A DNA stretch of 64,000 nucleotides from the NCBI GenBank assembly GCA_012798535.1, contig JAAZMZ010000009.1, positions 62,001 through 126,000 on the forward strand. Reading direction: 5' to 3'. The translations under genes and the position numbers were made by a program. Each line of letters starts with the position of its first letter. The stretch's first letter is position 1. This DNA is from Leptolinea sp. (GTDB taxonomy: Bacteria; Chloroflexota; Anaerolineae; Anaerolineales; Anaerolineaceae). Under the pieces are notes generated by a model. The model was not told the origin of the DNA, ran no database searches, and saw only the letters and a program-made list of their open reading frames with translations. This document shows positions 51,782 to 62,158 of this stretch, in pieces.

Positions 51782-54418
51782 ATGCCATCTATTGTCGAAT
51801 CATTGTCCAAATTTCTTAATCTCGAAAAAGAACGTGGCTTCAAGAACACCGCCATCATTGGTGGTTTGCATAAGGTAGTACCTTACTGGGAGAATGAAGC
51901 CCGTTCATTATCCATTCCACCTGAGACGATCAAATCGGTGACCGAACTACTGGATGAATACAGCGCGGCGGAAGGCGGCCGCCGGCAGGATATCATTCAG
52001 GAATTAAATATTCATCTGATGGGAATCTCGATCCCATTACACCAGGAAAATCGTCCGCAGCTTATTAAACGGACCACTGGACCGCTGCCCAGACCACAAC
52101 ACCCGACAACTTCATCCCCGACGTCACAGACGCCACCTGATGCCGTGAAGAATAATGTACAGCCTTCCGTCTCTGTCAATCGGCCTGTTCAAACGGTCTC
52201 GCCATCTCCAAAGCCGATTCAAACCCCACCGGCTGGCGGATATCGGCAAAACCGGCCTCAGACGACAGGGGGTATTTCTCCACGGGAAACACCGGCACCC
52301 CGGCGGATTACCCCGGGATCACGCCTGCCTGATTCACTGGCACCGGTCACATTGAGCGCGCCATTGACAGTGATCAGCGGAATCGGTGAAGAGACGGCCA
52401 GAAAACTGCAAAATCTTAACCTGTATACTCTAAAAGACCTGCTGTACAATTTCCCACGGGATTATCACGATTTCAGCCAGGCGAAGACGATCAACCGCAT
52501 AATGTACGGGGATACGTTGACGGTGATCGGCACCATACAATCCATTCACGCCCGGGATGCCCGCAGTGGAAAGGTAAGCATTGTTGAGGCGGTCATCGGC
52601 GATTCAACCGGTAATTTGCGGATAACCTGGTTCAACAGGCGGTTCCTGGTCAACCAGTATCATCCCGGAGATCAGGTCTCGGTAAGTGGGACGATCAAAC
52701 AATACCTGGGCCGGTTAATGATGGACAATCCGGAGATCGAACCGTTGGAAGCGGATAACCTGTCCACCAACCGGATCAGTCCGGTGTATCCCCTTACTGC
52801 CGGCATATCGCAAAAATTCATGCGGCGAATTATGAAACAAACGGTGGACTTCAACGCGCGCCGGGTGCAGGATTATCTGCCGGATTCTATTCGCACTGAG
52901 GCTGAACTTTTCACCCTGCCGGATGCCCTCCAGCAGGTGCATTTCCCCGATACATTACAGGATCTGGACGGCGCCCGCCGGAGGATCGCATTTGATGAGA
53001 TCTTCCTGCTTCAGATGGGTGTACTGCGGCAAAAAGCCCTGTGGCAATCCAATACCGCCCGGGTGTTCAGCACGCCGCAGGATTGGCTGGATGGACAGAT
53101 CACCCGTTTACCATTTGAGTTAACTTCCGCGCAGAAAAAAGCGGTTGTCGATATTCAGAACGATCTGCAATCCGGCCGACCGATGAACCGGCTGCTGCAA
53201 GGAGATGTGGGTTCGGGTAAAACCATTGTGGCGGCTCTGGCGGCCATAATGATCAGCAGGGAAGGTGCACAATCCGCGTTCATGGCTCCCACGAGTATTC
53301 TGGCCGATCAGCATTACCGGGGATTAAGCCGGCTATTGACCGAGGGAGAGAATCCTCCGTTGAAAGCCGAAAACATCCGGCTTCTGATCGGGGACACCCC
53401 TGAGAATGAAAAGGCTGAAATCCGCCAGGCACTGGCGGATGGCACAATCAAGATTATTGTAGGTACCCACGCGCTCATTGAAGATCCGGTCGAATTCGAC
53501 CAGCTCCAACTGGCGGTGATCGATGAACAGCACCGCTTTGGAGTTGCCCAGCGGGCCGCCCTGCGGCAAAAAGGAGAGAATCCCCATCTGCTGGTAATGA
53601 CAGCCACCCCGATCCCACGTTCGCTCGCTCTAACGGTCTACGGCGATCTGGATCTTTCGGTAATGGATGAAATGCCGCGCGGCCGCCTGCCGATCGAAAC
53701 CCGGGTGCTGCATCCCCTGGAGAGAGATCGTGCCTACCAGTTGATCCGTAAACAGGTTCAGGGAGGATTTCAGGCTTTTGTGATCTACCCGTTGGTGGAA
53801 CAGAATGAGGAGAGCGACGAAAACACTGCCGCCGTTCAGGAATATGAACGCCTGCAGGCGGATATCTTCCCTGACATGAAACTGGGCTTGATGCACGGCC
53901 GGCTCAAACCTGAAGAGAAAGACGCGGTGATGGAGCGCTTCCGGGCGGGGGAAATTCAGGTTATGGTTTCCACATCAGTTGTTGAAGTGGGAGTGGATGT
54001 TCCCAACGCCACTGTAATGTTGATCGAGAGTGCCAACCGATTTGGACTTTCCCAACTGCACCAGTTCCGCGGACGGGTAGGGCGGGGAGAGGCTCAATCG
54101 TACTGCTTGTTGATTCCAGATTCCGATACCGCACTCGAAAATGAGCGGTTGGCTGTGATGGAAGAGACCAATGATGGTTTTCTGCTGGCCGAAAAAGATC
54201 TGCAACAGCGCGGGCCAGGTGACTTCCTGGGAACCCGCCAGTCGGGTTATGCCGATCTGCGCATGGCAAAATTGACGGATGTCCGCCTGATCGAATCCGC
54301 CAGACATTACGCACAGGACCTTTTTACGTCAGATCCAGAAATGACCAAACCCGAAAACCAAAAACTCGCCGGAGCCTTGAAGGATTTCTGGAGTGATGGT
54401 AAAGGAGATTTAAGTTAG
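51782..54418 (+). CDS. recG: ATP-dependent DNA helicase RecG with N-terminal extension
   Basis: Branch-migration helicase that remodels stalled forks and Holliday junctions. 878 residues, about 150-190 longer than typical. Residues 1-90 are a charged helical domain, 95-190 a Pro/Gln/Thr-rich low-complexity linker; the usual RecG begins near 195 with the helix-hairpin-like GIGEETARKLQNLNLYTLKDLLYNFPRDY. The wedge OB domain, helicase motifs GDVGSGKTIVAAL, DEQHRFGVAQR, MTATPIPRSLALT and the QxxGRxGR motif (QFRGRVGRGEAQSYC) are intact. coaD starts directly after the stop. Confidence 0.94.
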   Translation: MPSIVESLSKFLNLEKERGFKNTAIIGGLHKVVPYWENEARSLSIPPETIKSVTELLDEYSAAEGGRRQDIIQELNIHLMGISIPLHQENRPQLIKRTTGPLPRPQHPTTSSPTSQTPPDAVKNNVQPSVSVNRPVQTVSPSPKPIQTPPAGGYRQNRPQTTGGISPRETPAPRRITPGSRLPDSLAPVTLSAPLTVISGIGEETARKLQNLNLYTLKDLLYNFPRDYHDFSQAKTINRIMYGDTLTVIGTIQSIHARDARSGKVSIVEAVIGDSTGNLRITWFNRRFLVNQYHPGDQVSVSGTIKQYLGRLMMDNPEIEPLEADNLSTNRISPVYPLTAGISQKFMRRIMKQTVDFNARRVQDYLPDSIRTEAELFTLPDALQQVHFPDTLQDLDGARRRIAFDEIFLLQMGVLRQKALWQSNTARVFSTPQDWLDGQITRLPFELTSAQKKAVVDIQNDLQSGRPMNRLLQGDVGSGKTIVAALAAIMISREGAQSAFMAPTSILADQHYRGLSRLLTEGENPPLKAENIRLLIGDTPENEKAEIRQALADGTIKIIVGTHALIEDPVEFDQLQLAVIDEQHRFGVAQRAALRQKGENPHLLVMTATPIPRSLALTVYGDLDLSVMDEMPRGRLPIETRVLHPLERDRAYQLIRKQVQGGFQAFVIYPLVEQNEESDENTAAVQEYERLQADIFPDMKLGLMHGRLKPEEKDAVMERFRAGEIQVMVSTSVVEVGVDVPNATVMLIESANRFGLSQLHQFRGRVGRGEAQSYCLLIPDSDTALENERLAVMEETNDGFLLAEKDLQQRGPGDFLGTRQSGYADLRMAKLTDVRLIESARHYAQDLFTSDPEMTKPENQKLAGALKDFWSDGKGDLS

Positions 54419-54943
54419 ATGATACGCGCCTTTTTCCCCGGAACATATGATCCGATACATTATGGGCATATTGATATTGCTTTCCGCGCATCCAAATTAT
54501 TCGATGAAGTAGTTGTAGGCGTTTACAACAAATCGTTGAAAAATATGCTGTTCTCACCTGAGGAACGCATCGCTCTGGCCAAAACTACTTTTGAGAATGA
54601 ACCTAAGATCAGGGTGGCGGGTTACAACAAACTCACGGTTGATTTTGCCAGACAGATCGATGCCAAGGTGATCGTCCGCGGCCTGCGGGTCTTCTCCGAC
54701 TTTGAATATGAATTCCGCATGGCTCTGGCCAATCACCGCCTCGCTTCGGATATCGAAGTGGTGGCTCTGATAACTAATGAGGAGCACACCTTTTTATCGT
54801 CGACAACTGTCCGTGAAATTGCTTCCCTGGGAGGAAATGTTACAACCATGGTTCCTCCACACGTAGCCGAGGCGCTTGCCAGTAAGTTCAAAGAATTGTC
54901 GGATGGCCGCCCGAATATTCATATGACATCATTGCGAGACTAG
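54419..54943 (+). CDS. coaD: Phosphopantetheine adenylyltransferase
   Basis: Penultimate step of coenzyme A synthesis: transfers AMP from ATP to 4'-phosphopantetheine. 174 residues with the nucleotidyltransferase motif GTYDPIHYGHIDIAFRAS at 8-25, RGLRVFSDFEYEFRMALAN and the SSTTVREIASLGGNVTTMVPPHV motif. AAGGAG is 12 nt upstream inside recG. A short RecG-linked operon continues with the coiled-coil gene after 76 nt. Confidence 0.95.
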   Translation: MIRAFFPGTYDPIHYGHIDIAFRASKLFDEVVVGVYNKSLKNMLFSPEERIALAKTTFENEPKIRVAGYNKLTVDFARQIDAKVIVRGLRVFSDFEYEFRMALANHRLASDIEVVALITNEEHTFLSSTTVREIASLGGNVTTMVPPHVAEALASKFKELSDGRPNIHMTSLRD

Positions 54944-55019
54944 ATCCACATCCGTGAGCCTGTTCCTGTCTGGCCCAATCCTTGCAACTTAGTGCACAGC
55001 GTACGCGTGGGAGGTTGGT

Positions 55020-55481
55020 ATGGATATTTTGCATCTGGTTGACCGCCTGGAAGAACTATTCAACGAAAGCCGATCAATCTGGTTTACCCACAGTGTGGTC
55101 GTAGATGAAGACCGCATGCTGGATTTGATCGACCAGATGCGTGTATCCATTCCTGATGAGATCAAGAAAGCCCAGCAATTGCTTGCCCAGCGCGACCGTA
55201 TTATGGCGCAAGCGCAGGAGGAAGCCAACCGGACGTTAGCCCTGGCTCGAGAAAAGGGAGAATCATTGATCCAGCAGGATTCGCTCGTGCAGGCCGCGCA
55301 AACCCGCGCCAACCAGATCATAAATGAGGCCAAGGCAGAGGCGGAAAATACCCGCATGGAAGCGGATGATTATGTTCTACAATCGCTATCCAGGTTGGAA
55401 ATGGAAATGGAGAGGTCACTTACACAGGTCCGCAATGGAATCCGAACCCTGCAAAGCGAAAAGCAGGCCAAGGCGAAATAA
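55020..55481 (+). CDS. Coiled-coil protein downstream of coaD
   Basis: 153 residues, highly charged, almost entirely helical after residue 45: long Ala/Glu/Gln-rich heptads (AQEEANRTLALAREKGESLIQ..., ANQIINEAKAEAENTRMEADDYV). No membrane segment. Similar small coiled-coil proteins, often annotated loosely as ATPase-like, occur next to coaD in other Gram-positive-type genomes. The ribosome site GGGAGG is strong. Possibly a cytoskeletal or divisome-linked helical rod; DivIVA-like function is speculative. Confidence 0.75.
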   Translation: MDILHLVDRLEELFNESRSIWFTHSVVVDEDRMLDLIDQMRVSIPDEIKKAQQLLAQRDRIMAQAQEEANRTLALAREKGESLIQQDSLVQAAQTRANQIINEAKAEAENTRMEADDYVLQSLSRLEMEMERSLTQVRNGIRTLQSEKQAKAK

Positions 55482-55499
55482 TCCAATTGTTCAAAGATG

Positions 55500-55530
55500 A
55501 ACACAGCCCGGATTTTCCGGGCTGTGTTTT
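55500..55530. terminator. Intrinsic terminator after the coiled-coil gene
   Basis: Perfect stem ACACAGCCCGG/CCGGGCTGTGT with loop ATTTT, followed by TTTT, 18 nt after the stop codon. Confidence 0.9.
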
Positions 55531-55570
55531 TATCCTCTTTTACTGCCGAAGGTTTATTGCTGGAGAATTG

Positions 55571-56350
55571 TTATCTGGCCTGATCGGCTTTTTTCCACCA
55601 TTGATCTGTAGCCCACCAGCCAAGCAATCCGGTGGCTGCCACAACAAGGTAGCCGGCTGACCCCACCAGGTTTTTATTTTGTGAGAAAAGACCGGGAATG
55701 CTCCAGGGGAAAAGGTCTCCCCAGCCAAGCGCGATGGCGATGTTCGCCAGAATCAGTGTTACGACCGCCAGACTCATCGGCAGCAGGTAACCCCGCCCGA
55801 CACTGGCCAGCAGCGCGAAGGGAACCACGACCAGGATCACGAACAGCACTGTGATCAATACGAGTACGATCCCCTCCCAGACCACGTTTATGTCGGCTCC
55901 AGGCAATTGCACCGCCATTCCCATCAAAAGGCTGACGAAGAGGATCAAGAATATCATTGCCATTGACCAGACGGCATACACGATGAATTTTGCCACGAGT
56001 ATGGTCGAACGGGGAACTGGCACGGCCAGCAAATCCTTGACTGTCTGATCGGCGAATTCTCTGCCAAATATCCAACTTAGAATGACGATGAACATGAAGA
56101 ATCCGGCCGTGGCGACAAGCTGAGCGGTGAGGACCATGAAGGATTCCCAGTTGGTTGTTGAAAAACCGATCAGGTCGGCTTTGGCGCTGATCACACCGAG
56201 TTTGCGTGATATTTCTGGATTACGCGAGATCAAGATCATCAGGGCGATAACCACAGGTAGTAACATTGAAAACACGGCGGTCCATAAGGGTATTCTTGAA
56301 CGAACAGCTTTCCGCCTTTCCACCCAGATCATATTTATCATGTTATTCAT
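55571..56350 (-). CDS. ABC-2 type transporter permease
   Basis: 259 residues with six membrane helices. N-terminal MIWVERRKAVRSRIPLWTAVFSML is the usual first helix of ABC-2 permeases; a large extracytoplasmic loop follows. The start ATG at 56350 has GAAGGA upstream and overlaps the end of the ATPase gene by 8 nt; a frame from 56479 would read through the ATPase gene. With the ATPase it forms an exporter of unknown substrate, transcribed after a TetR gene. Confidence 0.88.
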   Translation of the reverse strand: MNNMINMIWVERRKAVRSRIPLWTAVFSMLLPVVIALMILISRNPEISRKLGVISAKADLIGFSTTNWESFMVLTAQLVATAGFFMFIVILSWIFGREFADQTVKDLLAVPVPRSTILVAKFIVYAVWSMAMIFLILFVSLLMGMAVQLPGADINVVWEGIVLVLITVLFVILVVVPFALLASVGRGYLLPMSLAVVTLILANIAIALGWGDLFPWSIPGLFSQNKNLVGSAGYLVVAATGLLGWWATDQWWKKADQAR

Positions 56351-57269
56351 TTTTAAGTCCTTCTCCCATGCCCACCAGGCGCAGGAAGTATTGTTCCAGG
56401 TCTTCTTCTTCGACGCAAAGACGGGTTGGTGCAAATCCGGCTTTAACCAGAATCTGGTTGACCTCATCGGGAAATTCAATGGAAGCTTTATCTGTTAAAA
56501 TGACAGAACCGTTCAATCGAGACCCGTTTATCTTTCCTGAAGAGTTAAGAACTCGCAGAGCCTCTTCATTATCGCGGGTTTCCACAAGAAGCCGCCTCTG
56601 CCGATCCCTTTCCAATTCCTCGATGTTCAATTCTTTAAGCAGACGTCCTTCATGAATGATCCCGATCCGTTGTGCCAGGCGGGATACTTCCGCCAGAATG
56701 TGGCTTGACATAAATACTGTCACACCTTCTTCACGGGTCATTTCCTGCAGCAGTTCACGGATCTCCACGATACCGGCCGGATCCAGACCATTGGCCGGTT
56801 CATCCAGGAATAAAAGCCTTGGTTTATGGAAAATGGCTCTGGCCAATCCCAGACGCTGCGCGTTCCCCAGCGAAAGATCACCGGCTTTCCGGTTGGAGTA
56901 TTCTGATAAATGCAACCGTTCGATAACTTCTTCGACCGCTCGTTCAGTGGTACCGGGATACATCCGGCGGGCGACTTCCAAATTTTCGATAACAGTCAGC
57001 TCCGGGTAGGCATGTGGTGTCTCCACCAGATATCCGACATCTTTCCAGGGTTTTACCGCGCCCATCTTCACGCGTGTTTCCAGAACGGTGGCGTATCCAG
57101 TAGTGGGTCTGATCATGCCCAGCAGCATGCGAATGGTGGTGGTCTTGCCGGCACCATTCAAGCCCAGAAAAGCATAAATCTCACCCTCGGCAACTTTTAG
57201 AGACAGGTCTTTCACAGCTTGTATCTGTCCATAGGATTTGCCGAGCCCCTGTGTTTCTATTGCATTCAT
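56343..57269 (-). CDS. ABC transporter ATP-binding protein
   Basis: 308 residues. Walker A GLNGAGKTTTIRMLLG near residue 35, Q-loop, signature LSLGNAQRLGLARAI (LSGGQ is altered to LSLGN), Walker B RLLFLDEPANGLDP and the switch His in MSSHILAEV. A C-terminal extension (about 215-308) is typical of drug/lipid ABC-2 exporters. It overlaps the permease start by 8 nt and lies 29 nt downstream of the TetR gene. Confidence 0.93.
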   Translation of the reverse strand: MNAIETQGLGKSYGQIQAVKDLSLKVAEGEIYAFLGLNGAGKTTTIRMLLGMIRPTTGYATVLETRVKMGAVKPWKDVGYLVETPHAYPELTVIENLEVARRMYPGTTERAVEEVIERLHLSEYSNRKAGDLSLGNAQRLGLARAIFHKPRLLFLDEPANGLDPAGIVEIRELLQEMTREEGVTVFMSSHILAEVSRLAQRIGIIHEGRLLKELNIEELERDRQRRLLVETRDNEEALRVLNSSGKINGSRLNGSVILTDKASIEFPDEVNQILVKAGFAPTRLCVEEEDLEQYFLRLVGMGEGLKNE

Positions 57270-57298
57270 TCTTTCTTCCCTTCTTTGTTATTCTCGAT

Positions 57299-57928
57299 TC
57301 AATTCTTTCGTTCCTGAAAATCCAGTGTGACCTCTCCCAGACAGTAAGCGGCGATCAGTTCCAGGAGACCATCGATGTTGCCTGGCAGGCTCTTCTCTCC
57401 CCTACCGTTACTGGAGAGGAATCCAACGACCAGCGGATATAGCAAGGTGATGATCTGATCGGCGCTCGCCTGAATGGGAATGCCCGCTTCCCGGCAGCGA
57501 ATGAAGAGGTCTTGAAAGAAATCCCGGTCGCTGGTTATATGCTCCTGAAATTTGTCGAGTGGTATCACTCTCGTCAAATCATCAAAATCGCTGCTACTAA
57601 AGACGCGCAGGATGGGCAGTTCTCCAAAGAGATCAAACGCTTTCTTGAATACCGCATACAACCGTGCCCTTGGCGATGGTCCGGACAGATCGATTGTCTT
57701 TAAAATCTCCCGGCGTCCGCGAATTTCCACCTGTTCGATCACATCCATGAACAGCAATTCTTTCGATTCGTAGAACCGGTAGAAAGCTCCTTTTGAAATT
57801 CCGACGGCACGAGCGATCTCATCCACACTGGTTTTTTTGAATCCGAATCGGGAGAAGTGTTTTTCGCCCTGTTCCAGCAACCGGCTGCGGATGAGTTCTT
57901 TTTCCTGTTCTGAGAACCATTTTGGCAT
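57299..57928 (-). CDS. TetR-family transcriptional regulator
   Basis: 209 residues. N-terminal TetR helix-turn-helix FSRFGFKKTSVDEIARAVGISKGAFYRFYESKELLFMDVIEQV (positions about 22-64); the C-terminal ligand domain is unassigned. It is first in the operon with the ABC exporter genes, so it probably represses them and its own gene until an inducer binds. A palindromic operator was not identified in the 57929-58063 gap. Confidence 0.93.
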   Translation of the reverse strand: MPKWFSEQEKELIRSRLLEQGEKHFSRFGFKKTSVDEIARAVGISKGAFYRFYESKELLFMDVIEQVEIRGRREILKTIDLSGPSPRARLYAVFKKAFDLFGELPILRVFSSSDFDDLTRVIPLDKFQEHITSDRDFFQDLFIRCREAGIPIQASADQIITLLYPLVVGFLSSNGRGEKSLPGNIDGLLELIAAYCLGEVTLDFQERKN

Positions 57929-58063
57929 ACGCTCACCTATAACCCAATGACTACAAAAGAAATACGGTCACAATTAGTATAGTACATTTATATTGCCGTG
58001 TAAAGAGGTATCTATGGGAGGACGCCTGATGTGTCAGGAATGATCAGGAACGGGGAACAAATA

Positions 58064-58088
58064 AACCCCCCGGGATTTCCGGGAGGTT
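58064..58088 (-). terminator. Probable terminator after lon (minus strand)
   Basis: A stem AACC-CCCGG pairs with CCGGG-GGTT with one mismatch and a 5-nt loop, in the gap between lon and the TetR gene. On the minus strand it is followed by TTTATTTG, a weak T-tract. Confidence 0.55.
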
Positions 58089-58116
58089 CATTGGTATGAT
58101 CTGGAAGATTAATTAG

Positions 58117-60639
58117 CTATATTGTGTGAGAAATGTTGGCAGAAATTCCCGCGGCCGGTTTGTTTTTTTCAGTTTTCTTGTCCGCCGCTTTTTTCCCGGA
58201 TGTTCTTACAGGTTTGTGCGCCAGGGGTGGGTGCAGGGCAACATCCAACACCTGATCCATGTGTTTCACCGGAATGACGGTCAAATCGGAAAGCACTTTT
58301 TTGGGAACATCGACCAGGTCTTTGACATTTTTCTCCGGCAGGAGCACCCTTTTTAAACCAGTCCGATGGGCAGCAAGGATCTTCTCTTTCAAACCGCCGA
58401 TGGGTAAAACCCGGCCGCGGAGTGTGATCTCACCAGTCATGCCGACATCTTTGTAGATGGGGCGTTCCGTAAAGGCAGAGATCAAAGCTGTGGCAATCGT
58501 GATCCCCGCGCTGGGACCATCTTTAGGAATGGCTCCTTCAGGGATATGGACGTGAATATCCAGATGTTCAAATTCTGCCGAATCAATTTGCAGAGCCTGA
58601 CTGCGAGATTTTAAATATGAATAGGCAGCCTGGGCTGATTCCTGCATCACATCGCCCACCTGTCCGGTGATCTGCAGATTACCTTTCCCATCCAGAATGA
58701 GAACCTCGACAGGCATGATCTCACCGCCGTTTTCCGTCCAGGCGATGGCCGTTGCCACTCCGACCTCGTCGGCGCGTTCGGCTTCTGTCATGATAAATTC
58801 AGGTGGTCCAAGGAATTTTTCAACCACCGCCGGGGTGATCTGTCGCGGATATCTCTTTTTCTCCGATTTCAGCCGGGCCACTTTACGGCAGGTGCGCCCG
58901 ATCTCTCTTTCCAGGTTACGTACGCCGGCTTCATAGGTGTATTCGCGGACGATTTTACGCAGAGCAGTGTCCTGAATGCGCGTCTCGTTCTCTTCCAATC
59001 CACTTTCTTCCATCTGGCGCGGGATCAGGAAACGCCTGGCAATCTCAACTTTCTCTTCTTCAATATATCCGGGGAATTCTATCAATTCCATGCGGTCCAT
59101 CAACGCCGGAGGTATGGTGGTCATGCTGTTTGCCGTGGTGATGAACATCACCCTGGAAAGATCGAAGGATAATTCCAGATAGTGATCGGAAAAGGCATTG
59201 TTCTGTTCGGGATCGAGCACTTCGAGAAGGGCGGCAGAAGGGTCACCACGAAAATCTGCACCCAGTTTGTCGATCTCATCGAGCATGAACAGTGGATTGA
59301 TCGAACCCGCCCGCCGCATGGTTTGCAGGATTCGCCCTGGAAGAGCGCCGATGTAGGTGCGCCGGTGTCCGCGGATTTCGGCCTCATCACGCACCCCGCC
59401 CAGGGAAAGCCGCACAAATTTGCGCCCCAGTGCTTCCGCGATGGAGCGTCCCAGGGAGGTTTTACCGGTGCCCGGTGGTCCCACAAAACACAGGATGGGC
59501 TGCCGGTCTTTTTTCGGTTTCAGGCTGCGCACGGCAATATATTCCAGAATGCGGTCTTTGGCTTTTCCCAGACCGTAGTGATAATTTTCAAGGATGCTGG
59601 CGGCGTGTTTTACATCCAGATTATCTTCGGTGGCCACATTCCACGGCAGTTCAAGGATCCAATCCAGATAAGTGCGGATGATACCAACTTCCGGGGCCAT
59701 CTGCGGCATCTGATTCAGGCGTTCGATCTCTTTCAGGGCAGCCGAGCGGGCTTCTGCCGGAAGGTCGGTTGTCTGGATCTTTTCTTTGAGCTCGTTGATT
59801 TCGCGGGTCCAGATATCGCCTTCGCCAAGTTCGGTCTGAATGGCTTTCATCTGTTCACGCAGATAAAACTCCCGCTGACTGCGGTCCACTTCGCTCTGCA
59901 CGCGGGTTTGGATCTCATCCTCCAATTGCAAAACGTCCAACTCCTGGGCGAGCAGCCAGTTGACGCGTTTTAACCGTTCTTCCGGATCGATGATCACCAG
60001 CAGTTTCTGGCGTTCGTGCATGGAAAGTGAGATGGAAGTGCAGATCATATCGGCCAGCCAGCCGGGTTCGTTGATGTTCATGGCAACCAGGTGGGCTTCT
60101 TCCGGCAGACTGCGATCCAATTGCACGCAGCGTTCGAACAAATCCCTTGTGGTGCGCATCAGAGCGTCGATGCGCCGGGTGACTCGTACAGTCTCTTCGA
60201 TGATGCGGGCTCGGACGCGGGGGTATGGTCCATCCTCATTGACTTCAATGATCTCAACCCGCCGTCTGCCCTGCACCAGGCCTGAACTGTTTCCATCCGG
60301 CATGGTCAGAATACGACCGACCACCATTTCAATACCAATGGACAGGTATTTCCCGGATTCAGGGAAATCCAATTCCCATTCTCTTTTCATCAAACCGATG
60401 ACCGGTTCGACGTTTTCCTGCGATTCCTGAATGGCCAGCAAATTCGGGCCGGGAACCAGAAAGACCGGCAGAGTCAGCCGGGGAAAGATCACCAGATCCG
60501 TTAAGACTACTCCTGGAAGCTCAATGATGCCGTCTTTGTCGCTGACGGCGTTGGGAATGCGGTAAAGCTCCTCCGTCCGCTGGTGTAAAGCGGCAGAATA
60601 ATCATCATTGTTGCCGTTTCCGGTATTCCATTCATCCAT
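58117..60639 (-). CDS. lon: ATP-dependent protease Lon
   Basis: 840-residue AAA+ serine protease of protein quality control. Order: N-terminal LON substrate domain (about 35-230), coiled-coil, AAA+ module with Walker [19 protein letters not shown] and [10 protein letters not shown], and protease domain with the catalytic Ser in [14 protein letters not shown] and Lys in [15 protein letters not shown]. The C-terminus has a basic, Lys-rich tail ([19 protein letters not shown]) beyond the fold. Divergent promoter region and folC lie upstream. Confidence 0.96.
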   Translation of the reverse strand: MDEWNTGNGNNDDYSAALHQRTEELYRIPNAVSDKDGIIELPGVVLTDLVIFPRLTLPVFLVPGPNLLAIQESQENVEPVIGLMKREWELDFPESGKYLSIGIEMVVGRILTMPDGNSSGLVQGRRRVEIIEVNEDGPYPRVRARIIEETVRVTRRIDALMRTTRDLFERCVQLDRSLPEEAHLVAMNINEPGWLADMICTSISLSMHERQKLLVIIDPEERLKRVNWLLAQELDVLQLEDEIQTRVQSEVDRSQREFYLREQMKAIQTELGEGDIWTREINELKEKIQTTDLPAEARSAALKEIERLNQMPQMAPEVGIIRTYLDWILELPWNVATEDNLDVKHAASILENYHYGLGKAKDRILEYIAVRSLKPKKDRQPILCFVGPPGTGKTSLGRSIAEALGRKFVRLSLGGVRDEAEIRGHRRTYIGALPGRILQTMRRAGSINPLFMLDEIDKLGADFRGDPSAALLEVLDPEQNNAFSDHYLELSFDLSRVMFITTANSMTTIPPALMDRMELIEFPGYIEEEKVEIARRFLIPRQMEESGLEENETRIQDTALRKIVREYTYEAGVRNLEREIGRTCRKVARLKSEKKRYPRQITPAVVEKFLGPPEFIMTEAERADEVGVATAIAWTENGGEIMPVEVLILDGKGNLQITGQVGDVMQESAQAAYSYLKSRSQALQIDSAEFEHLDIHVHIPEGAIPKDGPSAGITIATALISAFTERPIYKDVGMTGEITLRGRVLPIGGLKEKILAAHRTGLKRVLLPEKNVKDLVDVPKKVLSDLTVIPVKHMDQVLDVALHPPLAHKPVRTSGKKAADKKTEKNKPAAGISANISHTI

Positions 60640-60662
60640 AGTGCATTTCTTTCTGATTACTA

Positions 60663-62054
60663 TTATGCCTTATTCGTGGATTTCCGGGTTAACCATGCCG
60701 AACGGACGGCTGCTGCCACAAAGAGGCTGCCGGCAGCCAGCACAACGCCATTCGGCTCACCGGGATCAAGACTGAATTCCAGGGCGATTTCTATCGTTCC
60801 GGCAGAGATGATCGAACACGAATAAGAGCCAGCCGATTTTATCAGAGAATTCAAATCTGCAGCTCTTGGATGAGTGGATCGGGTGAGGATCACCCTTGAA
60901 CAGATGGGGAGCAGTTCGGCGAACATGCCGGAAATATCTTTATCTTCCGAAGCTCCGAATATCAGAGTAACCGGTCTGCCGGGGAAATAGTCTTCCATTG
61001 CCCGTCGAAGTTTATGGGCCGAATCGCGGTTATGAGCAGAATCAATGACCACACAGGGATCTCTACTTAATACCTCAAAACGGCATGGCCAGTTCACCTG
61101 CGCCAATCCATCCTGAATAGCACGATCGTTGATTTCGAATCCCTTTCCGCGTAATTGCATTATGGCGGTAACAGCCAGAGCCGCATTATCCACCTGATGC
61201 TGGCCAAGGAGGGGGATGAAGAAGTCAACACCCTCCTTAAAATCAGATGGAAAGAGAGAGGATTTTTCGGATTCTTTTTCGCTATTCATTGAAGACGGGG
61301 TTTTTAGCTCGAACCATTGACCGTCCAGTGTGTGTTTTAGAAGCCGCGTTTGCACCTCGCGTCCGACTACCGTCAGAGTGCTGTGCTGGTTTTCGGCTTT
61401 TTCCTCAAGAACTGCCAGAGCATTCGGTTGCTGAGGCGCGCTGACGACAGGTATTCCCGGTTTGATGATCCCGGCTTTCTCTGCGCTTATCTGTTCCAGC
61501 GTATTACCCAGAATTTTCATATGATCCATGGAAAGCGATGTAATCACGGAAAGGACAGGATTGACGATATTGGTCGAGTCCAGCCGGCCGCCCAGACCGG
61601 TTTCCACAACCGCCACATCCACATGCTGCCGGCGGAAAGCCTCGAATGCCAGAGCGGTAGTGATCTCGAAGGTGGTGAGTTTACCAATCCTGGCGACCGC
61701 CGGTTTGATTTTTTCTACGAGCTGATTGAATGCTCCATGGGGAATCGGTTCATTGTTGACCTGTATTCTCTCCGCGAAATCCTGGAGGTGAGGAGAAATG
61801 TAGAATCCGGTGCGGTAATCGGCTGCTATTAAAACCGACGCGATCATGGCGGCGGTGGAACCTTTGCCTTTTGTACCGGCTACATGGATTACCGGATAGG
61901 CATTCTGTGGATTTCCCAATTCTTCTGCCAGCGCCCGCATACGATCCAGGTTGAATTTCTCCGGTGAATATTGCAAATTTCTCGTAAGACTGTAATCAAC
62001 AAATGTGTACAGATAATCCAGGTTTTCCTGGTAGGTCTTTTCGTTTTTGTCCAT
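60663..62054 (-). CDS. folC: Folylpolyglutamate/dihydrofolate synthase
   Basis: Mur-ligase-fold enzyme that adds Glu to dihydropteroate or folate. 463 residues with the ATP loop [19 protein letters not shown] near residue 60, the [14 protein letters not shown] motif, [12 protein letters not shown] and the SLDHM-type segment ([22 protein letters not shown]), and the C-terminal domain with [12 protein letters not shown]. It follows a promoter with a 17-nt spacer. An internal low-complexity stretch ([11 protein letters not shown]) near 260 is unusual. Confidence 0.94.
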   Translation of the reverse strand: MDKNEKTYQENLDYLYTFVDYSLTRNLQYSPEKFNLDRMRALAEELGNPQNAYPVIHVAGTKGKGSTAAMIASVLIAADYRTGFYISPHLQDFAERIQVNNEPIPHGAFNQLVEKIKPAVARIGKLTTFEITTALAFEAFRRQHVDVAVVETGLGGRLDSTNIVNPVLSVITSLSMDHMKILGNTLEQISAEKAGIIKPGIPVVSAPQQPNALAVLEEKAENQHSTLTVVGREVQTRLLKHTLDGQWFELKTPSSMNSEKESEKSSLFPSDFKEGVDFFIPLLGQHQVDNAALAVTAIMQLRGKGFEINDRAIQDGLAQVNWPCRFEVLSRDPCVVIDSAHNRDSAHKLRRAMEDYFPGRPVTLIFGASEDKDISGMFAELLPICSRVILTRSTHPRAADLNSLIKSAGSYSCSIISAGTIEIALEFSLDPGEPNGVVLAAGSLFVAAAVRSAWLTRKSTNKA

Positions 62055-62079
62055 GCGATCCCTTCGATTCTGTCAAAGG

Positions 62080-62108
62080 ATTGTAACCACGCGCAGAAGT
62101 TTGCGCAA
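62080..62108 (-). promoter_or_regulatory. Promoter of folC
   Basis: On the minus strand TTGCGC (62103-62108), a 17-nt spacer and TACAAT (62080-62085), 26 nt upstream of the start codon; GAAGGG serves as ribosome site. Confidence 0.55.
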
Positions 62109-62133
62109 GACGGTGCTTTGGTTCGTCAGAGGT

Positions 62134-62139
62134 TATAAT
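62134..62139 (+). promoter_or_regulatory. -10 box of radC
   Basis: TATAAT lies 20 nt before the radC ribosome-site/start region on the plus strand, divergent from the folC promoter. No good -35 is seen at 17 nt. Confidence 0.45.
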
Positions 62140-62158
62140 TTGTCGAAAGGGGAAAGCT

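Noticed and set aside
52260-52400. Frameshift in the RecG N-terminal linker
   Set aside because: The low-complexity stretch is in frame with the helicase and codon use is normal, so it is a linker and not a sequencing error.
59182-59973. 263-codon open frame antisense to lon
   Set aside because: Lies entirely opposite the AAA+ and linker part of lon with no recognisable product.
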